NCBI RefSeq assembly: GCF_003627815.1
Contig: NZ_CP032698.1
Location: forward strand, 5,456,001 to 5,520,000
Length of the DNA stretch: 64,000 bases
Source: Streptomyces hundungensis
GTDB lineage: Bacteria; Actinomycetota; Actinomycetes; Streptomycetales; Streptomycetaceae
Direction: 5' to 3'
The translations under genes and the position numbers were made by a program. Position 1 is the first letter of the stretch. Every line of letters begins with the position of its first letter. Below the pieces are notes generated by a model, which worked only from the letters and a program-made list of their open reading frames with translations, ran no database searches and had not been told where the DNA came from. This document shows, one piece after another, positions 60,441 to 64,000 of this stretch.

Positions 60441-61591
60441 TGGGGGACTCCTTGCACGGTCAGGAGGGACGTCATACGGGCCGCCGCGCGGGCCGGGTCC
60501 GGGAACAGGCCGAGCCCGTCGGCCAGTTCGTACGCCCGCGCCAGATGCGGAAGGGAGCGGGCGGACTGGAGACCGCCGACCATCGTGAAGTGCGACTGGT
60601 GGCCGGCCAGCCACGCCAGGAACACCACACCCGTCTTGTAGAAGCGGGTCGGGGCCTCGAACAGGTGCCGGGACAGTTCGACCGTCGGGTCGAGGAGGGC
60701 GCGGAAGGCATCGGTGTCGCCCTCGTCCAGGGCCCGTACCGCCCGTGCCGCCAGCGGGCCGAGCGGGTCGAAGATGCCCAACAGGGCGTGGCTGAAGCCC
60801 TGTTCGTCGCCCGCGATCAGTTCGGGATAGTGGAAGTCGTCTCCCGTGTAGCACCGTACGCCGTCCGGGAGGCGACGCCTCAGCTCCACTTCGCGGCGGG
60901 CGTCGAGGAGGGAGACCTTGATGCCGTCGACCTTGTCGGGGTGGGCGGCGATGACCTCCAGGAAGGTCTCGGTCGCCGCGTCCAGGTCGGTCGAGCCCCA
61001 GTAGCCGTCCAGCGCCGGGTCGAACATCGGGCCCAGCCAGTGCAGGATCACCGGCCCGGACGCCTGGCGGAGCAGGTCCGTGTAGACGGAGACGTACTCC
61101 TCGGGGGAGCGGGCCGACGCCGCGAGCGCCCGCGAGGCCATCAGGATCGGCTGCGCCCCGGCACCCTCGACGAGACCGAGCTGCTCCTCGTACGCCGCCG
61201 TCACCTGGGCCACATCGCCCGAGGTGAGCTGATCCGTCCCCACGCCGCACGCGATGCGGCCGCCAACCGCCTTGGCCTCGGCGGCACTTCGGGTGATCAG
61301 CTCGGCGGCGGCCGGCCAGTCCAGGCCCATGCCGCGCTGCGCGGTGTCCATCGCCTCCGCGACGCCGAGGCCGTGCGCCCACAGATGGCGGCGGAAGGCG
61401 AGCGTGGCCTCCCAGTCGACGGCGGCGGGCGAGTCGGGCGAGACGTCCGCGTACGGGTCGGCGACGACATGCGCGGCCGAGAAGACCGTACGGGACAGGG
61501 GCGCCGGGCCCGGGGCGAGGGAGAGCGGGTCCGCCCGGGGCTCGTACCGCACGGTCGTGCCGTCGGGGCGCGGCAGCAGCAACGGCCTCAC
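60437..61591 (-). CDS. DUF993 / dihydrodipicolinate-synthase-like protein
   Basis: 384-residue TIM barrel of the DUF993 group, distantly related to dihydrodipicolinate synthase/aldolases. Visible: GVGTDQLTSGDVAQVTAAYE, GPVILHWLGPMFDPALDGYW, and HPDKVDGIKVSLLDARREVE, in which the Lys of GIKVS sits where class I aldolases carry the Schiff-base Lys. Reaction not known; aldol or retro-aldol chemistry on a keto-sugar acid would fit. GTG start 61591 and stop overlap the neighbours by 4 bp on both sides. Middle gene of the LacI-linked operon. Confidence 0.8.
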   Translation of the reverse strand: MRPLLLPRPDGTTVRYEPRADPLSLAPGPAPLSRTVFSAAHVVADPYADVSPDSPAAVDWEATLAFRRHLWAHGLGVAEAMDTAQRGMGLDWPAAAELITRSAAEAKAVGGRIACGVGTDQLTSGDVAQVTAAYEEQLGLVEGAGAQPILMASRALAASARSPEEYVSVYTDLLRQASGPVILHWLGPMFDPALDGYWGSTDLDAATETFLEVIAAHPDKVDGIKVSLLDARREVELRRRLPDGVRCYTGDDFHYPELIAGDEQGFSHALLGIFDPLGPLAARAVRALDEGDTDAFRALLDPTVELSRHLFEAPTRFYKTGVVFLAWLAGHQSHFTMVGGLQSARSLPHLARAYELADGLGLFPDPARAAARMTSLLTVQGVPQ

Positions 61592-62742
61592 AGGGCGATC
61601 TCCGGCACGTCCAGGCGGCGGCCCTCGGCGCAGGAGCGCAGTCCCAGCTCGGCGAGCTGGACGCCGCGCGCCCCGGCGAGCAGGTCCCAGCGGTAGGGCT
61701 CGTCGAGCACGACATGGCGCAGGAACAGCTCCCACTGCGCCTTGAACCCGTTGTCGAACACGTCGTTGTCCGGGACCTCCTGCCACTGCGCGCGGAACGA
61801 CACGGTCGCCGGGAGGTCCGGGTTCCACACCGGCTTGGGCGTCGAACTGCGGTGCTGCACACGGCAGTTGCGCAGCCCCGCGACCGCCGAGCCCTCGGTG
61901 CCGTCCACCTGGAACTCGACGAGCTCGTCGCGGTTGACGCGTACCGCCCAGGAGGAGTTGATCTGCGCGACCGCACCGCCCTCCAACTGGAAGATCCCGT
62001 ACGCCGCGTCGTCGGCGGTCGCCGCATACGGCTCGCCGTGCTCGTCCCAGCGGCGCGGGATGTGGGTGGCGGTGTGCGCGGTCACCGAGGTGACCCGGCC
62101 GAACAGTTCGTGCAGGACGTACTCCCAGTGCGGGAACATGTCCACGACGATGCCGCCGCCGTCCTCGCGGCGGTAGTTCCACGACGGGCGCTGGGCCGGC
62201 TGCCAGTCGCCCTCGAAGACCCAGTAGCCGAACTCGCCCCGCACGGACAGGATCCGGCCGAAGAAGCCGCCGTCGATCAGGCGCTTCAGCTTCAGCAGCC
62301 CCGGCAGGAACAGCTTGTCCTGGACGACGCCGTGCTTGACGCCGGCCTCCCGCGCGCGCCGGGCGAGACCGAGCGCCCCGGCCAGTGAGGTCGCGGTGGG
62401 CTTCTCGGTGTAGATGTGCTTTCCGGCCGTTATGGCCTTCCCGATCGCCTCCTCGCGGGCCGATGTCACCTGGGCGTCGAAGTAGATGTCGATGCCCGGA
62501 TCGGCGAGGACCGCGTCCAGATCGGTCGACCACTCGGTGAGGCCGTGCTGATCGGCCATCGCCTTCAGTACGTGCGCACGACGGCCGACCAGCACCGGCT
62601 CGGGCCACAGCGTGGTGCCGTCACCGAGGTCGAGACCGCCCTGCTCGCGCAGGGCGAGGAGGGAGCGTACGAGGTGCTGGCGGTACCCCATGCGTCCGGT
62701 GACGCCGTTCATGGCGATCCGCACGGTCCTGCGTTCCGTCAT
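61588..62742 (-). CDS. Gfo/Idh/MocA-family oxidoreductase
   Basis: NAD(P)-dependent dehydrogenase, 384 residues. N-terminal Rossmann motif AMNGVTGRMGYRQHL (about 10-24), the conserved catalytic-site EKP in HIYTEKPTATSL, then the Gfo/Idh C-terminal domain with GGGIVVDMFPHWEYVLHELF. It would oxidise a sugar, inositol or glycoside hydroxyl. The start ATG 62742 (MTERRTV) has GGAGGG seven bases upstream. First gene of the operon; a LacI-type half-palindrome pair (62780-62793) lies 38 bp upstream. Confidence 0.88.
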   Translation of the reverse strand: MTERRTVRIAMNGVTGRMGYRQHLVRSLLALREQGGLDLGDGTTLWPEPVLVGRRAHVLKAMADQHGLTEWSTDLDAVLADPGIDIYFDAQVTSAREEAIGKAITAGKHIYTEKPTATSLAGALGLARRAREAGVKHGVVQDKLFLPGLLKLKRLIDGGFFGRILSVRGEFGYWVFEGDWQPAQRPSWNYRREDGGGIVVDMFPHWEYVLHELFGRVTSVTAHTATHIPRRWDEHGEPYAATADDAAYGIFQLEGGAVAQINSSWAVRVNRDELVEFQVDGTEGSAVAGLRNCRVQHRSSTPKPVWNPDLPATVSFRAQWQEVPDNDVFDNGFKAQWELFLRHVVLDEPYRWDLLAGARGVQLAELGLRSCAEGRRLDVPEIAL

Positions 62743-62779
62743 CTGATCCCTCCGGGTGTGTGCCGAGACCCAACCGCAT

Positions 62780-62793
62780 AGCAAGCGCTTTCT
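62780..62793. promoter_or_regulatory. LacI-family operator candidate
   Basis: AGCAAGCGCTTTCT has arms AGCAAGC/GCTTTCT (one mismatch) with the central AAGCGCTT typical of LacI-family sites. It lies 38 bp before the Gfo/Idh start and 163 bp before the divergent lacI-type gene. Confidence 0.7.
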
Positions 62794-62955
62794 ACAGGGT
62801 GGGACGCTAGCCTGCGCACTGCGCCTCGACAAGAGGCCGAGGGCCGAACGGCGCGCCCCCGCGCCCGCCGTTCACCTCGATGACGACGACGATGACTATG
62901 ACTTCGACGATGACGGCATGGGGCTCGTCACGGCGCGACAGGTGCGGAGGCAGAG

Positions 62956-63996
62956 ATGACAGCGACCCTGGCGGATGTGGCGGCCCGGGCCCAGGTGTCC
63001 CCGGCGACCGTCTCGCGGGTGCTCAACGGCAACTACCCGGTGGCGGCGGCCACGCGGGAGCGGGTGCTGCGCGCGGTCGACGAGCTCGACTACGTCCTGA
63101 ACGGGCCCGCCAGTTCCCTCGCCGCGGCCACCTCCGACCTGATCGGCATCCTCGTCAACGACATCGCCGACCCGTTCTTCGGCATCATGGCCGGCGCCGC
63201 GCAGGCCGCGATCGGCGAGGAACGCGGGGCGCGCGAGAAGCTCTCCGTCATCTGCAACACGGGCGGCTCACCGGAACGCGAACTCACCTATCTGACGCTG
63301 CTCCAGCGCCAGCGCGCGGCGGCCGTCATCGTCACGGGCGGGGCGCTCGAAGACCCCGAGCACCAGGCCGCGGTGAGCGCCAAGCTCGCGCGGCTCGCGG
63401 ACGCGGGGACCAGGATCGTGCTGTGCGGCCGGCCGCCGCTGCCCGGCGACAGCGTCACCGCGACCCTCGCCTTCGACAACCGGGGCGGCGGCCGGCGCGT
63501 CACCGAACACCTCATCGGCCTCGGCCACCGCCGGATCGGTTACGTCGGCGGCCCCACCGAGCGCACCACGACCCGGCACCGCCTCGAGGGCCACCGGGCC
63601 GCGTGGACGGTGGCCGGCCTGACCCTCGACGACCTGGTCGTCCACGGCTCCTACGACCGCCGCTCCGGGTACGACGGCGTACTCGAACTCCTGCGTCGGG
63701 AGCCGAAGTTGACGGCGGTGGTGGCCGCCAACGACACGGTCGCGCTGGGCGCGTGCGCGGCGCTGCGGGACCGGGGGCTCTCCGTCCCCGAGGACGTCTC
63801 GGTGGCGGGCTTCGTGGACCTCCCCTTCAGCGCGGATGCGGTGCCGGCGCTGACGACGGTGCGGTTGCCGTTGTACGAGGTGGGGGTTCGGGCGGGGCGG
63901 TTGGCGTTGGGGGTGGAGGTTGCGCCGCCGGGGGGTATCGCGACGGTCCACGGCGAACTGATGTCCCGCGCCTCCACAACCCCGCCCCGCCCCTAA
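62956..63996 (+). CDS. LacI-family regulator of the adjacent catabolic cassette
   Basis: 346 residues. Helix-turn-helix at about 5-26 (LADVAARAQVSPATVSRVLNG), hinge region YVLNGPASSLAAA, then the sugar-binding domain (LIGILVNDIADPFFGIMAGA, GHRRIGYVGGP, DVSVAGFVDLPFS). Start ATG 62956 with GGAGGCAG upstream. Divergent from the Gfo/Idh-DUF993-isomerase operon, with an AAGCGCTT-type operator near that operon's start, so it is the likely local repressor. The inducer sugar is unknown. Only 4 bases of window follow its stop. Confidence 0.88.
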   Translation: MTATLADVAARAQVSPATVSRVLNGNYPVAAATRERVLRAVDELDYVLNGPASSLAAATSDLIGILVNDIADPFFGIMAGAAQAAIGEERGAREKLSVICNTGGSPERELTYLTLLQRQRAAAVIVTGGALEDPEHQAAVSAKLARLADAGTRIVLCGRPPLPGDSVTATLAFDNRGGGRRVTEHLIGLGHRRIGYVGGPTERTTTRHRLEGHRAAWTVAGLTLDDLVVHGSYDRRSGYDGVLELLRREPKLTAVVAANDTVALGACAALRDRGLSVPEDVSVAGFVDLPFSADAVPALTTVRLPLYEVGVRAGRLALGVEVAPPGGIATVHGELMSRASTTPPRP

Positions 63997-64000
63997 CCCC

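Noticed and set aside
62756..62959. Short ORF with an Asp-rich run overlapping the lacI-type gene start
   Set aside because: It covers the operator/promoter region, has no ribosome site, and the Asp run comes from a GAC/GAT simple repeat.

Overview
The window is chromosomal DNA from a Streptomyces species. GC content is very high, genes are closely packed with many 4-bp ATGA/GTGA overlaps, and several hallmark genes are present: adpA with an in-frame TTA codon, the desferrioxamine genes desABCD/desE with iron boxes, the cellobiose cluster cebR-cebEFG-bglC with its 14-bp operator, and XRE/DUF397 and XRE/DUF6879 pairs. From memory, the backbone order (bglC-cebGFE-cebR, orn-adpA, usp, glmS, hexA, desDCBA, SIP-desE, acdH-HMG-CoA lyase-carboxylase, TetR, tesB, PucR-speB-TPP enzyme, fused ABC exporter) matches part of the S. 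coelicolor core chromosome. This was not checked by alignment.

Layout. 1-5256: cello-oligosaccharide uptake and hydrolysis (bglC partial, cebGFE) with the divergent repressor CebR and its operator. 5263-7820: a small accessory block, two unrecognised genes facing a DUF6879/XRE pair. 7907-9973: tRNA-His, oligoribonuclease and AdpA. 10361-12402: a small membrane protein, a universal stress protein and a GPR1/FUN34/YaaH family transporter. 12507-16612: glmS, a small unknown gene and a secreted GH20 hexosaminidase, with a DasR-type site between the last two. 16682-24591: siderophore synthesis (desABCD) and uptake (desE, siderophore-interacting reductase), each transcript under an iron box. 24942-31438: a leucine/isovalerate catabolic operon (carboxyltransferase, biotin carboxylase, HMG-CoA lyase, acyl-CoA dehydrogenase) with a divergent TetR regulator and two matching palindromes. 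31557-36176: a phosphatase-annotated protein, an intact IS5-family insertion sequence sitting inside a repeat array, a thioesterase and another acyl-CoA dehydrogenase.

36245-44742: a PucR regulator faces a ureohydrolase and a ThDP-dependent decarboxylase-like gene, a pair that suggests guanidino/2-ketoarginine catabolism. A 1247-residue fused ABC exporter with one degenerate ATP site follows. 45082-49270: a SapA-like secreted protein, an S37 aminopeptidase and an exported GH3 hexosaminidase. 49564-57280 looks accessory: a reductase, a CMD protein, an XRE/DUF397 pair, LysR-EamA, an esterase, a WYL regulator and the C-terminal half of an FtsX permease. 57294-63996: two TIM-barrel isomerases, a VOC protein and a LacI-controlled cassette (Gfo/Idh oxidoreductase, DUF993 aldolase-like protein, isomerase) that appears to be an uncharacterised carbohydrate pathway.

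The most unusual structure not explained by genes is a composite intergenic repeat present in five blocks. Each block begins at the stop codon of a gene with one or more terminator-like hairpins. It continues through a shared linker and ends in a tandem array of about 57-bp units. The polarity relative to the gene is the same in all five blocks. One block is split by the IS, and a reduced relative of the element appears inside the PucR coding sequence.
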